Origin: Nomia melanderi
Taxonomy: Eukaryota; Arthropoda; Insecta; Hymenoptera; Halictidae
Assembly: GCF_051020985.1 (NCBI RefSeq)
Contig: NC_135002.1
Location: forward strand, 11,036,001-11,100,000
DNA: 64,000 bases
Direction of reading: 5' to 3'
A model generated the notes under the pieces. The model was not told the DNA's origin, made no database searches, and saw only the letters and a list, made by a program, of their open reading frames with translations. Positions 12,060-25,100 of this stretch are shown in pieces. The position numbers and the translations under genes are program-made. How positions within the stretch are numbered: the stretch's first letter is position 1; each line of letters starts with the position of its first letter.

Positions 12060-14342
12060 TATTTGTCAAATGAAATCTTCTTTGTATGTATTATACATTT
12101 TGTTGTAGGTATTATGAAAGGACATGTTATCACTTAATTTTATATTATTGTTTTATTCCGTTGAATTGGTACTTCTCCTGTACATATATTTTACGCTTTT
12201 GACAGAATCATGCATATTTTTATAGTAAGTAAATATTGTTTATATAAATATAACATTTTATAAAATTATTGTTGCATCGATCCAAGAAATTCCGGTTAAT
12301 CTAAAGCTGAAAGATTGTACATTTAATTGGTACTTCGTTACAATTATTCTTCGTGAAATTAATGAGAATTTCAGCATAGTAAGAAACGAGGTATAACGCC
12401 AAGTTTCCAAAGCAAGAGTTGCCCCGTGAAAAATTGTAATTGGCATGAAAATAGCCCCGCCTGAAATGAATTAATCTCTTCCTTGATATTAATGCGACAC
12501 TTCGTACGAAACGTACATGCAGGACGTAATTTTCATTTTCTCGCGGAGAAACAGAGTCTGAGAGCTAGGGACCAACTGCATTTTAATGGCACCTCATTTA
12601 TCTTAATTTCAAATCTGCTCTACTTTCTGCAGCCTATGAATTTATATGGCAACGCCGCCGCGAAATTGTTTAATTTCTTTCATATCAAAATTACGGAAGT
12701 ACACCTAACCCTTGATTTATACAAAAATCCATTCCACGCTTTACGCGAATGAACATCGTGCAAATAGAGTCTGTCGATAGAAGAGTAAACAAAATATTGG
12801 AAAGAAAAGTTGGTCTTAGTTTTAGAAATATACATTTCACATAGACAATCAAAAGAGATAATAATAATGACATTTCAGGAAACAAAAGTAAATAGTGCTC
12901 TAATGTACCGCGTAAACCAAGGGCAAGGTGTACGCGTCAGCACGACTCGGTAACGAATTATTCGTTGGTTCTGTTCGTTCGGTGAATTCACACGGTACGC
13001 CTGTATCACTCGAAAGTGCAACGAAAAGTGCAACAGTTTAATGTTTCACTCAAGCGTAATTTATTCTGTGTTTGCTTTATTGGTTCAATCGCCCGCGGTC
13101 TTTGCTCGTTTTCAAGCCTCCGGGGCTGAAAATGTTCGAATACCTTGAATTGTTAACTTACCAACACGCTCAGGAATTGACAACATAAAAAATAAATTAA
13201 TTTTGCCCCAGATTGAGAACCGAAAATTTATTCTTTCGCAATAACAGTGTATGTAGATTCTGCAGATTTAAAGAACGTATTAATCAAATATTCAGAAATC
13301 GACAGGGAAGTCATTAAAAATGTAATTGAATTCAAGTTTCGGAAATTTCGAAAATATTCAAGTTTTCACTTTTGAAAATTCATTCGATATTTTTTATTTA
13401 ATTTTCAATGATACTAGAAACGACTAAACCATAAACATTGGTCGTTATGTAAACCATTTAAAACTGCGGTCAAAAGATTTACCATTAAAAAAATGACGAA
13501 ACAGATTGTCACGCGTTCATGCACTACCGATCGTTGTCTTCGGTCACTTTTACACCGCGGAGTTTACGTGTTAGTAATAGAAATGCAAAATATGTTGCAA
13601 TATATGAAATTTTCAAAGTTTTCGAAATTGCAGTCTACAGTTGATACGATAAGTGTCATCATTAATGAACAAATCAGCTGAACACCATGTACTTCCATTT
13701 TAAAATGCTGAAAGGTATAAATTTTAATTTATGTAATCCAGAAATCTATCGAATTTTAGAGTCCCATGAATCTAGTGTTAAATGTTGCGATTACAAGCGA
13801 AAGCATTTATCGAAACATTTTCAATGGAAAATATAATTCGCACAATGTACTGTTACGTTTATTCACAGAGCGTTCCATCGCAGCCGGAATGTTTGATTTC
13901 GTAATGTAATTCTTTAACATTGTTGATGGATGATGAGTTCATGAAAGATTCCCAGAATCCCAGCGTGCAAGTCTCACAAACAATGCCGCAATCTCGTCGA
14001 ATCCCGTCAATTTGCCCTTGTATCCTATTTGCTTCGCCACTCCGAACCACTCAATTTTCACGCCTCCGCGACGAGATATCGATCGATCCGCTCCTAACGA
14101 TCCACTAATATCGAGGCTCGGGCTCCGTCCTTCTTTTGCCGACCGGGCTCCGACCGTCGAATTACCGGGTTCAAGTTCAAAATTTAAATGATCGTTATTA
14201 GCGTGAATTTTCGTGAGTATATACCGGGTGACTGCCGCGCACCTTTCCATCCAGACTTCTTTCAGCAAATTTCTTAATAGCATCCAAGTAGCATTTATTT
14301 CTTAATGACAAATAAAATTTTATGTACTGTTCCAATACTATC
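12060..14342. other. Non-coding stretch with one isolated P10-like end
   Basis: Mostly AT-rich with no gene. A P10-like terminus ending in TTAA lies at about 13762-13781, without an identified partner. The part from 13860 to 14280 is more GC-rich and open on both strands (frames of 62-114 codons), none recognisable. Confidence 0.45.
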
Positions 14343-14430
14343 GAGAATTATTCGAATAAAATTTCCAGTAATGTGGAGAAATAATCGAATAAAATTTCCG
14401 GTAACGTTGAAAATTATTTGAATAAAGCCT
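14343..14430. repeat. 33-bp tandem repeat, about 2.7 copies
   Basis: A unit of about 33-34 bp with the core TCGAATAAAATTTCC repeats at 14352 and 14385. A third, diverged copy carries TTTGAATAAAGCC at about 14418. AT-rich and non-coding. Confidence 0.85.
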
Positions 14431-16279
14431 CGTTTAAATAACAATAATTAATAATAAATAAATGATCTTTCTGTCCAATGTTTAATCTTCGAGAAAATCG
14501 AATTCCAAAGTCCGACATGAAATAGGAAAGGGTTAATCTAGATTGACGGTTTTCAAAATTTCTAGACAGAGATTTGTTTTTGTAAATCATAACGTTTTCG
14601 AGATTTATTCACTTATAAATCAGTTTATGATAATAATGAATGTATAATATTACGAAATATTCTATAATATGTATGAATTATAATGTTATATCAGTATTGT
14701 ATTATTTTATACGGTATTATATAATAGTAAATATCTATAATATTCTCGTTTTAAAATTGTTCTGTTAGACGTTCTAGCCAAACGTTTTTTCCTTCGTTCG
14801 AGGCCGAAAATGAAATTTTCGATAGAGGTTCAGCGCACTTAACCCTTTTCCGAGGAAAATTCGCGGAGTACGCGTGCACTTGACTGACACGATTGGATAG
14901 CGGTGGTATAATCGACGCGGTTTAATGCGTACAATATAATGTACAGAATGCATATAACATGACAATAGAGAATCACATAAATTTTCAAATAATTATATCA
15001 ACATGCGTTCAATCGTGTTTCGTTTAATATTATACCGGGGTGCGTTTTCGTTGGCCTCGTTTCACCGGATTCGAGCGGAATAATATCTAGAGAAATTCAA
15101 TCGACTTTTTTAACGATTAATTAAGCTTTATATTTTATTCAACCGAACCACGGATTTAACGAAAAATGTTATGGCAACTGCAACACTTAATTATCGCGCA
15201 CCTGTGTCAGTACTTTCGCGAGAACTCGCGCAGCGAAAATGTACCGGAGTGGCGAGCATCCCGCTGCAACCGACAGTTAAGTGTAGAATAGATCTAAAAA
15301 TATATAGTGTGTCTATTATGCCTGGAAACGTTCCAATTTTTTGTATAAAACAATGCAAATTTTGTAAAATTATTAGACTCATATATATATAAGGTGTCAC
15401 GTTGTAAATTAAAAATTGTTATAATAATCCAGATAATAAAGAATTTCTGGTTTCACAATTGCTTTTTACCTTTCCATAGAAAATATTTATAAAAAATATT
15501 GACTATTGCTATAACAACAATAGCGGGCTTACTGAAAATCCAAACAAGAGCGCAACACAGATTCAGAACGTGTATACACGACTAGACATGTGAGTTATTC
15601 CTGAACAATGCATTGGTTAAGAGATTATTGTGTATAAAACTTCTATGGTTTTGGTATGGCTACAATGTGTGTAACTTTTTTTTTTTAAAGTGAACTGTTT
15701 CGAAAATTGATAAAAAAAATCAAATTTGTTAGCTTAAATTGAATGTTGTATATTGAAAATTCTTTGTAGACCAGGAAGTTTAAATTGATGGTTAATTTGC
15801 GATATTCTGACGCTGGGTTACAAACGTAGACAATTATGCGCTGATACATTTAGATTGAAACATTATTAAGAAACTTTGTCTTACTGAAATCTTCGTTGGT
15901 AATGAATTTCCAACTGGATGTTACGAGAAGAAAGTATTACGATACGAAAGGTCCTCGTAAAACTTTTATACAGAACAATTTTTCTAGCAGCACATAATTT
16001 AAGGGTTACTCGGGTGTGCGAGTTAGGTGCTTCGTCTTATACATACACTATTACTGTGTCTAATATGGGTCACGAATGGCTTAGCGAATGACTTTTACGA
16101 TCTGTAAAGTTCAAATCATATACAAAAACTTATTTACTCGAATCACATACTAAATTTGTATCACACAAATTATTTCGCTGAAGTAGTAACCCATTAGACA
16201 TAAATATGTTACAAACTTTAATTACCACTTCTACTGATTTTTTTCGACTATTTTCTACTAACTGCTAAAGATTAAATTA
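14431..16279. other. Non-coding stretch with isolated P3-like ends
   Basis: A right-type end (AAAGGGTTAA) at 14527-14536 and a left-type end (TTAACCCTTTTCCGAGG) at 14839 face away from each other and have no clear partners. The interval 14630-14745 is a low-complexity ATA-rich stretch. No gene is seen. Confidence 0.4.
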
Positions 16280-16552
16280 GGGTAAATTAGAGAGAGATGG
16301 CCCACTTTTTTTTAAAAAAAAGCTATTAAATCATAAATATCATTGACATTTAACGGAAAAAAGTATATGAATAAAATATAAGAAAAATGCTAGGAAAATA
16401 TAAAGTATAAAGAAAACAATGTTTTATATAAAAATAAATATATAAAAGAAGAATAGTTAAAATAGACTTCAGTGTAAAATTAAATATATCTCTAAAAATG
16501 ATTGAAAACATAAAAATTTGACAATTTGACTGAGATCTAACCAGAATTACCC
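16280..16552. mobile_element. M2-family MITE flanked by TA
   Basis: The left end reads GGGTAAATTAG and the right end, reversed, GGGTAATTCTGG. Each is immediately flanked by TA, as for a Tc1/mariner-type target duplication. Its right half matches a second copy at 43577-43721: shared blocks include AATATATA, a GAAGAATAG/GAAAAATAG pair and GAATTACCC. The GAGATGGCCC motif near the left end recurs in inverted form near the right end of the second copy. Length is 273 bp. A 163-codon antisense frame runs across it but is AT-driven and anonymous. Confidence 0.72.
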
Positions 16553-17269
16553 TAATTGTTTCAACAATTTTGCAGGAAAGCGTCTTTTCCAATAATCTGA
16601 TAGCTCTACTGTTAACTAGGTGACATTTTAACGATTCCTTTGGCAATATGCGAGCGCAGATGTTAATTCTTTTGAAGTGCCAATAAAACGGAGAAGCATT
16701 TGAATTTAATATTCTATCCGGAAGAGCCGGGCAAATTAAAAAGCACCGGATATTAATTCGCGCGTCTAATATTTCATGACGGTCAGTGATTAACGCGCTT
16801 CGTGCTATGAAACGGCGGACGCGTCTCGCGAGAAAAATCAAAGCCGGAGGCAGCAGCTAACGAGTAGATATTTGGGAATATTCTGTCCGATTTAATTTGT
16901 TTCTGTTTAAACTACGACAGTCTGCGGTTGCCGAGGAACGGAGAGATTCGAACGTTGTGTACGCCAGACCGGACTGGGATTTAATAAATCAGACTTTTCT
17001 ACCGAATGTATTATTTTGTCGGGAAGGAAATATATAGGATGTCAAACGTGGATTTCACCATTTCGGTGGAGTCAGCTTGTTGAGAGCTATGATGGACGCA
17101 AAACAGAGGCCGACTTCCCAATTGGATTTTAAAATATCGTTCGCCTCGATATATTCGCCGGTGATCTTGCACAAGCATAGAGATATATAAGGATTCACTG
17201 CACGAACGCAATTTCCTTTTTCATTTAAACATAGATTGGCGATGCTCGGGTCTAATTTGACACAGACTT
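16553..17269. other. Non-coding, no recognisable feature
   Basis: Part (16720-16980) is CpG-rich. Short open frames on the minus strand at 17011-17276 are anonymous. Nothing is supported. Confidence 0.45.
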
Positions 17270-17495
17270 TTAACACTGCCGCGAGAATTTGGAACGTTTA
17301 CTATGGTATTACTAATTCTTTCATAACAAAGGCAAATGGTATTTAAAATAATTATTAGTCATTCTGTACCTATTCGTGTACTATTATCTAGTTATTTACG
17401 TTACTAAGTTAAATTGAATATTCAATATCGGTGTCCTTGTTGTAATTATTTTCAACCAGTTATGCCTATCTCGGGTTGTCAGTTGATCATGCTAA
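17270..17495. mobile_element. P2-family TTAA MITE, diverged
   Basis: It starts TTAACACTGCCGCGAGAAT, as P2 does apart from a deletion of GTTGAC-like bases, and carries the interior signature CATAACAAAGGCAAATGG and a TATCTAGTTATTTACGTTAC block found in other P2 copies. The right end, GTTGATCATGCTAA, is a decayed version of GTCAACGTGTTAA. Length is 226 bp. Confidence 0.78.
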
Positions 17496-18124
17496 CCTAA
17501 ATAAAAGAACTCGTAGAACATTTTAAAGAACACCCGAAAAGCTTAACGCATTGTTGATCGGCAATTTTACGCAGGAACTATCCTACGTCACCGATTATTA
17601 TTCATAATTAAACATAAGGGTGAAATAAACTTCAATATACTTTACATATACATAGTGAATTGAAATTAAACTTTGGACATATCTTTTATACAATATTTTG
17701 CTTTCGCAGTACTCTACATTGCTCTACGTTGCAAAAATAGAAATAGTGTGTGCAAATGTGTCAATAAGCAACGCTTTGAATAGTCCAGAAACATATTGTA
17801 AGTCAAGCAACCTTGCCACCGAATTTAATTAAAAATCAACAACTAAGCCTACGCAACAACTATTAAAATCAACGTGTTCCGAGTTTCTTCTAGTTTCAAT
17901 GACACCAAAGAGAAGCTTACTATCAACAGTGAACTATTACTTTTTATTTACGCACCGTCAAAGTTCGGATGATTCAAGTTTCGGTATTTCTTTCTTTGCT
18001 TTTAACATGCATTTGTGGAGTTGAAAGAAATTCGCATGAAAATGTTCAGCCACGGTTCAAGATCGCGTGAACGTTAGCGAGAATTATATAAAATGTACCA
18101 GCGGTAACACCACGGCTAATGCAT
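17496..18124. other. Non-coding, no recognisable feature
   Basis: AT-rich, with no open frame of note and no repeat seen. Confidence 0.45.
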
Positions 18125-18540
18125 AAGTGACACGGAGCGCCTGGCGGGGCGGGGAAGAGAAAAAAAAGAGAAATTTGATTTATACCTAAGTTTTCCGGTT
18201 CCCTCAGACCAGCTCTCGGTGAGCAAGACCTGAAAGTGCATTTATACTCTCATGTCTCGTGTCATCAAAAGTCTTCCGAGGCTTCTCGAGTATGAGAACT
18301 CGGCCACATTCATAACTCTTCTCTCCTGCCCCGCTGCCACCTTTTTTATTCCCGCCTCTCACCCTTCTCCCGTGCTCCACTCCCCCTTTTGTCTCATACC
18401 TTTTCCTTCTTATCTCTTATCCTAGGTTCACTCTTTAACTCGCGCGTTTACTTTCCTTTTTTCTTCCTACGTCCCTCTTACCGTCGCTGTTTTCTTCTCC
18501 TTTTCCGTTTCATACGCTCGTGTCCTGCTCTGTCCCGCTC
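18125..18540. other. GC-box-like motif followed by a long pyrimidine-rich tract
   Basis: A GGCGGGGCGGGG motif near 18142 is followed by a purine run. From about 18295 to 18515 the top strand is strongly pyrimidine-rich (CTCTCCTGCCCC, CCCTTCTCCC, CTTCCTTCTTATCTC). Such strand asymmetry occurs upstream of insect promoters, in introns and in H-DNA-forming tracts. No transcript can be inferred. An antisense frame at 18510-18707 is anonymous. Confidence 0.5.
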
Positions 18541-19613
18541 TTCATAGATTTATTTTTTTCCGTTTTACTTATGCGGAGCAACGGATAGGATTGAGAGACC
18601 ACCGGAGGATCAGGGAAAACTCGTAAGCCGTGGCAACCGAGGGAAAACGGTCTTGAGGACGAAAATAAATGAAGCTGGAAATGTGCATGCGGCAAGCTCC
18701 TCGTCACTTGAAACGTTTCTAATTTTTATTACTTTCATTCTCGTTGTGCCGGTTTTCTTTGCTGAAAAAATGACCGTTAGTTGTTGCCGAGTTTAATTAG
18801 TTCGGTGAAGATTTGTAGATTTGAGGTGGTGTGATATGTGTTTAATTTGAGGCATAATTTCTGCGTACGGACATTTTCGAATGGGTTTGTCGATTTTGTA
18901 TTATTTACTTATTCATGGTTTATGTTTACGCGTAATTCCATTATTTATTATTTATTGAGACATATTATGCTTCTATATACATGTTTGCAGACATATATTG
19001 TATTTTTATATGTATCAAACATGTTTTTATATTTTATGGTTCGTCGAACATATATATATTTGTTATGGCCGCTCTGCAATCATTGTCAGACTGAATTATA
19101 TACAGTCAGTTCCTATGAAAATACTGGAAGGAAGCTTGCGAGGGTGCATCTGCTTTTAAATGGAACACTGTACAAACTCTCCAATTTTGAATGATTCATA
19201 AGGGAATATATAACGCCCACCTTGATTATATCCTTCTGTAAACCTTTATTTTAATCACACTGAACATCCTGATAAATATTTCTTATCACCGTCGTATAAC
19301 GCAATAATATTTTCTGCGAAGATATTTTCAATTGTAAATTCAGAGCAATTAACATTATTCATGTAAAACTCCTTTGATTGTATAAAATTCTGTTTATATA
19401 TTATTCCACAATTTTCCTTGCTGTTACTTTCGAAACATTCAATATTTCAACCTCAATATTTATAGACATTCATTTTCACTTCTTTTATATCTTCAAAAAT
19501 ATTCAAGCTCTATAGATTTCTCTAAATATTCACGAAAATGACCAATTTTTTTATAAAACACGATATACGTTCATTTTAAATAGACAAAGTTCATTTTTAT
19601 TGCCCGCGGGGAT
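18541..19613. other. Non-coding, no recognisable feature
   Basis: A 118-codon frame at 18838-19194 is rich in Phe, Tyr, Leu and Ile, as expected from T-rich DNA, and is not recognisable. Otherwise AT-rich. Confidence 0.45.
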
Positions 19614-19739
19614 TGTTTCAAATATTCAGAAAAGTGAATATAAATACTGTTTCAAATATTCAGAAAAGTGAATATAAATATTGTTTCAAATATTCAGAAA
19701 AGTGAATATAAATATTGTTTCAAATATTCAGAAAAGTGC
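19614..19739. repeat. 34-bp tandem array, 3.7 near-identical copies
   Basis: Units start at 19614, 19648, 19682 and 19716, each beginning TGTTTCAAATATTCAGAAAA. Full copies differ at about one base, and the fourth is cut short. The near-identity indicates recent expansion or homogenisation. Each unit has TTCAGAAAAGTGAA, which is partly self-complementary. Confidence 0.97.
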
Positions 19740-20227
19740 AATCTTTCGGACCATCAAATTAGAATCTAATTGTTAACATTGAGTAAACTGTTTTTGCGTC
19801 ACCTAGCCCCATAATTATGTCTATAACATACCGGATAGAGACCACTGTCTACGAACGCGAGCGTTTTATTCCGCCGCGTAACAAGGTCGATAAGCGTAAA
19901 AGTTTCAGAAATTCCTCCGGCGCGAGCTATTGAAATTTTTGAAAATAACAGGCCTGAACAAAGTTTAACACGTTCCACGGTGGAATGTTCGCGTGCGACT
20001 TTCAATTCACGAGCCTGATAAATGTTTCGCAATTATTTCGCTCATATCCCCTTATGAAAGTTATTTATCGTAGCTTACGCATGGAGTATAAAGTATATCG
20101 CTTAAAAAATAAGAAGTACATTTATTTAAAATTTGGATACGAATGACGAAGATACCAGTGTTCTTAAAATATGTTTCAATCTAACATAGGTGTTTTTTCA
20201 GAAAGTCACTTTTTGTCGCGGAATTTA
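19740..20227. other. Non-coding, no recognisable feature
   Basis: Contains a 77-codon minus-strand frame (19799-20032) without a recognisable domain. Nothing else is seen. Confidence 0.45.
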
Positions 20228-20589
20228 TTAACTGTTTGCACTCGAATGATTTTTATTAGAAATATTCAACATTTTCCGATGAGATGTAGACAAGTATGTT
20301 AGATCTCCTTTTTGTGTTCATTATTACACTAGGAATCTTTATGCAATCGTATGAGAATGTAATTAGAAGAATGGAGTTCCAACAGAATTTTGTTTCTCTT
20401 AACACATATACATTTTTTTAAACTAACTAATAGGAAAACATACAGAAATTAAGAAACGAAGCTGTTTCATTCGAATATTTTACATACTGAAGTGTTACAC
20501 AAAGCTGAAGGTTGTATATAAGATTTTATAATTTGGCTACATCAAATCAAACGATGACTGAGAGTCGCCTATCAAGTGCAAAGGGTTAA
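20228..20589. mobile_element. P3-family TTAA MITE, long form
   Basis: The left end TTAACTGTTTGCACTCGA and the reversed right end TTAACCCTTTGCACTTGA match at 15 of 18. Length is 362 bp. The right-hand part (ATGACTGAGAGTCGCC before the end) aligns with the right part of the copy ending at 35018 (GTGACTGAGAATCATC). The left part shares AGAAATATTCAA with that copy. Confidence 0.83.
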
Positions 20590-21654
20590 CAGCATAATTG
20601 GACATAAGCATTACAACTCGTTTTATCTTTCGGATGAAAAATTGATATCTGAACAAAGCTTGCCGTAATGTCACGATTACACGATAAAATGAATATCGAA
20701 GGCAACGCACGACATTTTCGGCAACCAATTGCAGAGGAATGAAATCGCACTTGCTTGCGGAAATTTTATTGGAAATGCCTTTACGATTCTTTTCCGGAGC
20801 TTTGCGTTTTATCGTTGTACGTGCTCGCAGGTCTTATCCTCGTGTATCGCAATTTTTGTATTCGCCACGCTATATTGCTCGCGTCTAACATACTGCCATT
20901 CTCGACAGATACTCTTTCCGGTGGAAAAAAAAGAAGGCTCGGCCGATGAAGTTACGGGGAATTGCTTTCGCACGACTTACAGCAGACGGAGAAACGTGGA
21001 AAACGAACGAGTTGTAAAATGAAGAACACGGTGATGAGGTGAACTGAATAATGTGCCCGATCGTGTTCGACAAACATTCAATGGGACAGAAGAAAGGCAG
21101 GAGTTCCACTGAATCGGAACGAAGTGAACACCGGCCAACTTTTGAGAAATAATACTATCCTTTGTGATCGCGGTCCCGAATTGCATTCTGCGGTTGATAT
21201 TCCATTTCGTATTTTCAAGTAGTAGCGCGTTTATTTGCGTGGTAAGCCATTCTAACGTTTGCTGTTAAATTAACGTTACAAAAGGAAAAGGGAATTCACT
21301 GAACCCATATCGTTTCGGCAAAGAAACGTACGATTAAAGAAGTGGATATTAATATTAATAATTAGACTGTGAATTTTCATGCATTTATAAGAAATTTGAG
21401 GTTTTAAGATTGCAGAGATCGCATACGACGCAGAAAGATATATAAAATATCCGAAGTGTAGAGATTCTTATAATATCTCTTAAGAAAAATAATGTTGTCA
21501 CAGTTGCACAAAGATTCGTAGTCTAATAATGAACAAAAACTCATTTGTGAAAAATATTTTATCACTCGAGTCCAGGACAACGAGTCCAGGACCACGGTAA
21601 ATTATAACGTCCAAGGGATTGTTCAAGCAAGTCAATGGTGTCTTGGGATGATGG
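20590..21654. other. Non-coding stretch
   Basis: A moderately GC-rich patch at 20680-21190 is open on both strands in short frames (64-97 codons), none recognisable. A 12-base direct duplication, CGAGTCCAGGAC, lies at 21568 and 21582. No gene is called. Confidence 0.45.
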
Positions 21655-22140
21655 CAGTTTAGCACTGATGGAATTTCACGGTAGCGTTTTCACCGGGACA
21701 ACTGCTGCAGCTATTCAACCAATCACCAGGTCGAGCAATTTTCAGTCCTGATCAGGTATAGGGTATCAAGGTGCCAAGGGGTCATTCAGCCTAGATACCC
21801 GCTAGAGCCTCGGAAATCCGACAGCTTAGCACTGATGGCTTGCCAGGGTGCAGGTCTCATCGGAACAAGTCCTCCAGCCATTCAACCAATGAACAGATCG
21901 GCCTGCATCGCAAGGGAAAGGGGGTCTCCAGGACTTAGCAGTGATAGCACTCTAGGATCGAGGTCTCATCGGACCACGGCCTCCAGCTATTCAGCCGATG
22001 GAATGAATTTTGGTCAAGTTCAGGTTCAGACTATGGTATTGAGTTGTCAGGGAAGACAAAGTAGGAGTCGCTCAGGCTAGAAGGCTGTTTAAGCCTTGGG
22101 GTACTAACAGTTTAGCATTTAGAGGATCCCAAGGAAAAGG
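21655..22140. repeat. Degenerate GC-rich tandem repeat, four anchor copies
   Basis: The anchor CAGYTTAGCACTGATGG occurs at 21655 and 21822, with diverged forms GGACTTAGCAGTGATAG at about 21931 and CAGTTTAGCATTTAGAG at about 22108. Between anchors the first three units share GGTCTCATCGGA-like and CAGCTATTCAACCAATG-like segments. Spacing is about 167, 110 and 175 bases, so units have gained or lost sub-blocks. The block is clearly more GC-rich than its flanks. An 81-codon frame (21835-22080) follows the repeat and is probably incidental. Confidence 0.8.
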
Positions 22141-25100
22141 TTCCAAAACGAGATTCTGATCTATCGAAGGAAAAGTAGGGATTATTTTTAATACAAAAGT
22201 GTATTTTGTGAAACACTACATTATACCTAAAATGAAACTTTATATTTACGATTATTAATTATTTGGCACTGAGTTCGTCACTGAATATGTAACGAGATAT
22301 TTTTAAGTTGTAGTGCTATTAGAAAATAGTCTATGTTGACTAATATGTTTGCACAACGTCCGTCTTCGGTGGTCCGTCTTAATGATCGCGTATCATGAAG
22401 CCTCTATATATTCAGCTAGGGACTTCACGAAATTGAGAGGGGCACATTGAGTAAACTTTATGGCGGATCGCATGATTAACGGGCCGTTTCAAAGGCCACA
22501 CTCCTTGCCACTTAGAGATCGAATCGTAAGTCATAATTTCAGCCGCATCAAGGCCCGTAATTAACGAGCAGTTCGTTTAAGAGATTAATAGCAGACATCA
22601 TCGTAGAATCTTTTAATTGGCCACTGATTCGGGAAACGGCGATTCAATAAATACAACTGTTTACGACGTAATTAATATCGTCGTTTACGTAACACGACGC
22701 ATATTTATCTAGTAATATTTACTGTTGTTATCGCTGCAACTATTTGCACTGACTGCTTTCGGTAGGGAATAGCTATTTTACTATTTGTGCCTGGAAATTG
22801 CTTTCACAGATAACGCAAATGTAGGGAACAGTTACTCGCGACGCGTAGGAATGAGACCGGTTATCTCTAAAATGGAAAATTTCATACGAACGCAAAAAAC
22901 AATGGAAGTAGTACGAAATGTTGCTGGGAGGATACCTCTGATATTATTTCTGAACAAAGTTTCAAAGGAAACGAATCATGAAAGCAGACGCGGGCGAATA
23001 CAAACAATTAAATAATATTAAAACTCATATTTTTTGACATACCATTCCGTAGAATAGAAATTTTGTAATATTTAAACAATTTCAATTTTTTAAAAATAGA
23101 GAAAAGAACGAAGGAAGATAACTTCTTCCGGTTTTCCAACGTTTGTTCAGCTTCGTTCCGCAAATATGGATTTGCAGGAAATTACGAAAATACCGGTCCC
23201 CGTTACTTCGTGTTACCTTCTCTTTCGCTGTTATTCAAACTTTCGTTTTGAGTTTTCGTCCCTTTTGCCGTTGATCCTTTTTTTTGTTCGCAGTTCGACT
23301 CTCAAAGGGATCGACGGGGTACACAGTCTACTGAAATCGTTTAATGGAAACCGAATTACCGGAATGAAACTAGAAACAACTCTTTGCGCTCCCTTCTGGG
23401 AGCATTTCGCGAAGAATCATATATATTTTCCCCGAGTTCCTGTCGGAGGAGTGCCGATCAAGTGAAACCCTTCGCCCGTTTCTATCTCGTTCCACAACAA
23501 TCGAGTGAACAGTTTTAATCTTACTTCTTTGTCTCTCTCTTCCTTTGTAATTTCACATTACGTCACATTTAGGGCTGTTCTCTGCGTTTGGTCTCTCCTC
23601 CCCTTGACAACGTGGACATTACACACTTCACGTTAATAAAGCAATCTGGATGTCAACTCTCCACGGGTGACGGATTTAGCCCCGCCACGGTCCTGAGTTT
23701 CATGTTGTACATTCGAAGTATCATTGAAAATTCAAAATTAAAACATATTAACGCATAGTCTAATTATCATTTTCGTACATTACATTTCTGTACTCGAAAG
23801 TACCGTTGACAAAATGAGAACGCGAGTAAATTGGGAACAGAAACGAATTGAAAAGAAAATGAAAACTTTCGTAACATAACGTTATTATCCAACAATAATT
23901 ATGTAACTTCCATTTTTATGGAATTTCACGATGTATTATGTTAACGCTTTGATTATCACCTCACCATTTTTTAGATAAACTGAAATATTAATTTTCATGG
24001 TGGCGAATCGATCGAGCCGAATTTTATTGGATGTATGAGATATAAGAAGGTAGTAGAGCAATTATTACAATGAATCATGACTTTTTAGTTTCTGCTTTGT
24101 CAAAAAAATTGTTTCGACTGGATAATATTCGACAGTGAAAGTCTTAAAGTTTACGTTAAGGAATGCCAACATATTATAATCTGAGTAGAAATTGAAATTC
24201 CTTAAAAAAGAAAATGAAAAGGTGAATGGGTAAAAACTGACCCGAGAACGTGACAGGGTTAATTATTTCCAAAGTTTACTCCTTTGTCATCGTAAATACA
24301 AATCTCGTGACAAATACGCAGCGTTACTTCATGAATTTCACACCCGCTGGTGAAAAATAAACATTTCACTTCTTCTTTCAAAGTTAAACGTAACGGGTGT
24401 TGTTTTTTTTCTCTATACTACGGATGGCGCGTGCTGACTACGTGGAAGTCAATGTGGACGGACGTTTCAATGAAAAAGACAGATTTGTAAATATAACTTT
24501 GTTCAACGTACCGAATTTATTTTATCCAGAGGAATTTGCATAGGACTGGTTCATGCTGGGAAAAAAAGGTTCTAGTGAAAATTTTCTGACAGAAATCGGT
24601 ACAGAGTGAAATTCTGCTTTACTGACAGCTCCCGTAATGGGTTGCCGAAAAAATCGGCGAACATATTTGATACTTTTAATTAAACCCGTGATACGTCGAC
24701 AGAAGAGTCACATCGATTAATTAGATCATTGAAATACCGCGAAACGATCGGGAACCTATGAAATTTATGTTTTAAAGGTACATATATAAGCCAAGCATTT
24801 CCGTTCCCGATAAAGTGGATCAATTACGGTTTGCGTGCGCGTTAAACACTGTCACACTTTTTTTTTTGCTATACCTAGCTCGTAAGTAATGGATGACGTA
24901 TTTTAAAGTGACTTTTAATCGATCTTCGATCGCGGAATTTGTGTGAGCGATATTTTTCCCGCGTCCACGTTCCGTATCTCTACGTGACGAACATGACTTG
25001 CATATACATCGTTTGGTCGAAATTATTTATCGACACGCGCTTCTAAATTCTTCAGAAACGTTTTAGGCAGCAAAATGATTGATTCTTAGTTACTTAACCC

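Noticed and set aside
16350..16841. 163-codon minus-strand frame with hydrophobic C-terminus
   Set aside because: Runs through the M2 MITE; the hydrophobic part reflects AT-rich transposon DNA.
23941..24262. Possible TTAA MITE with ends TTAACGCTTTG and TTAACCCTGTC
   Set aside because: The ends match poorly beyond the first eight bases, and no sibling copy is visible.
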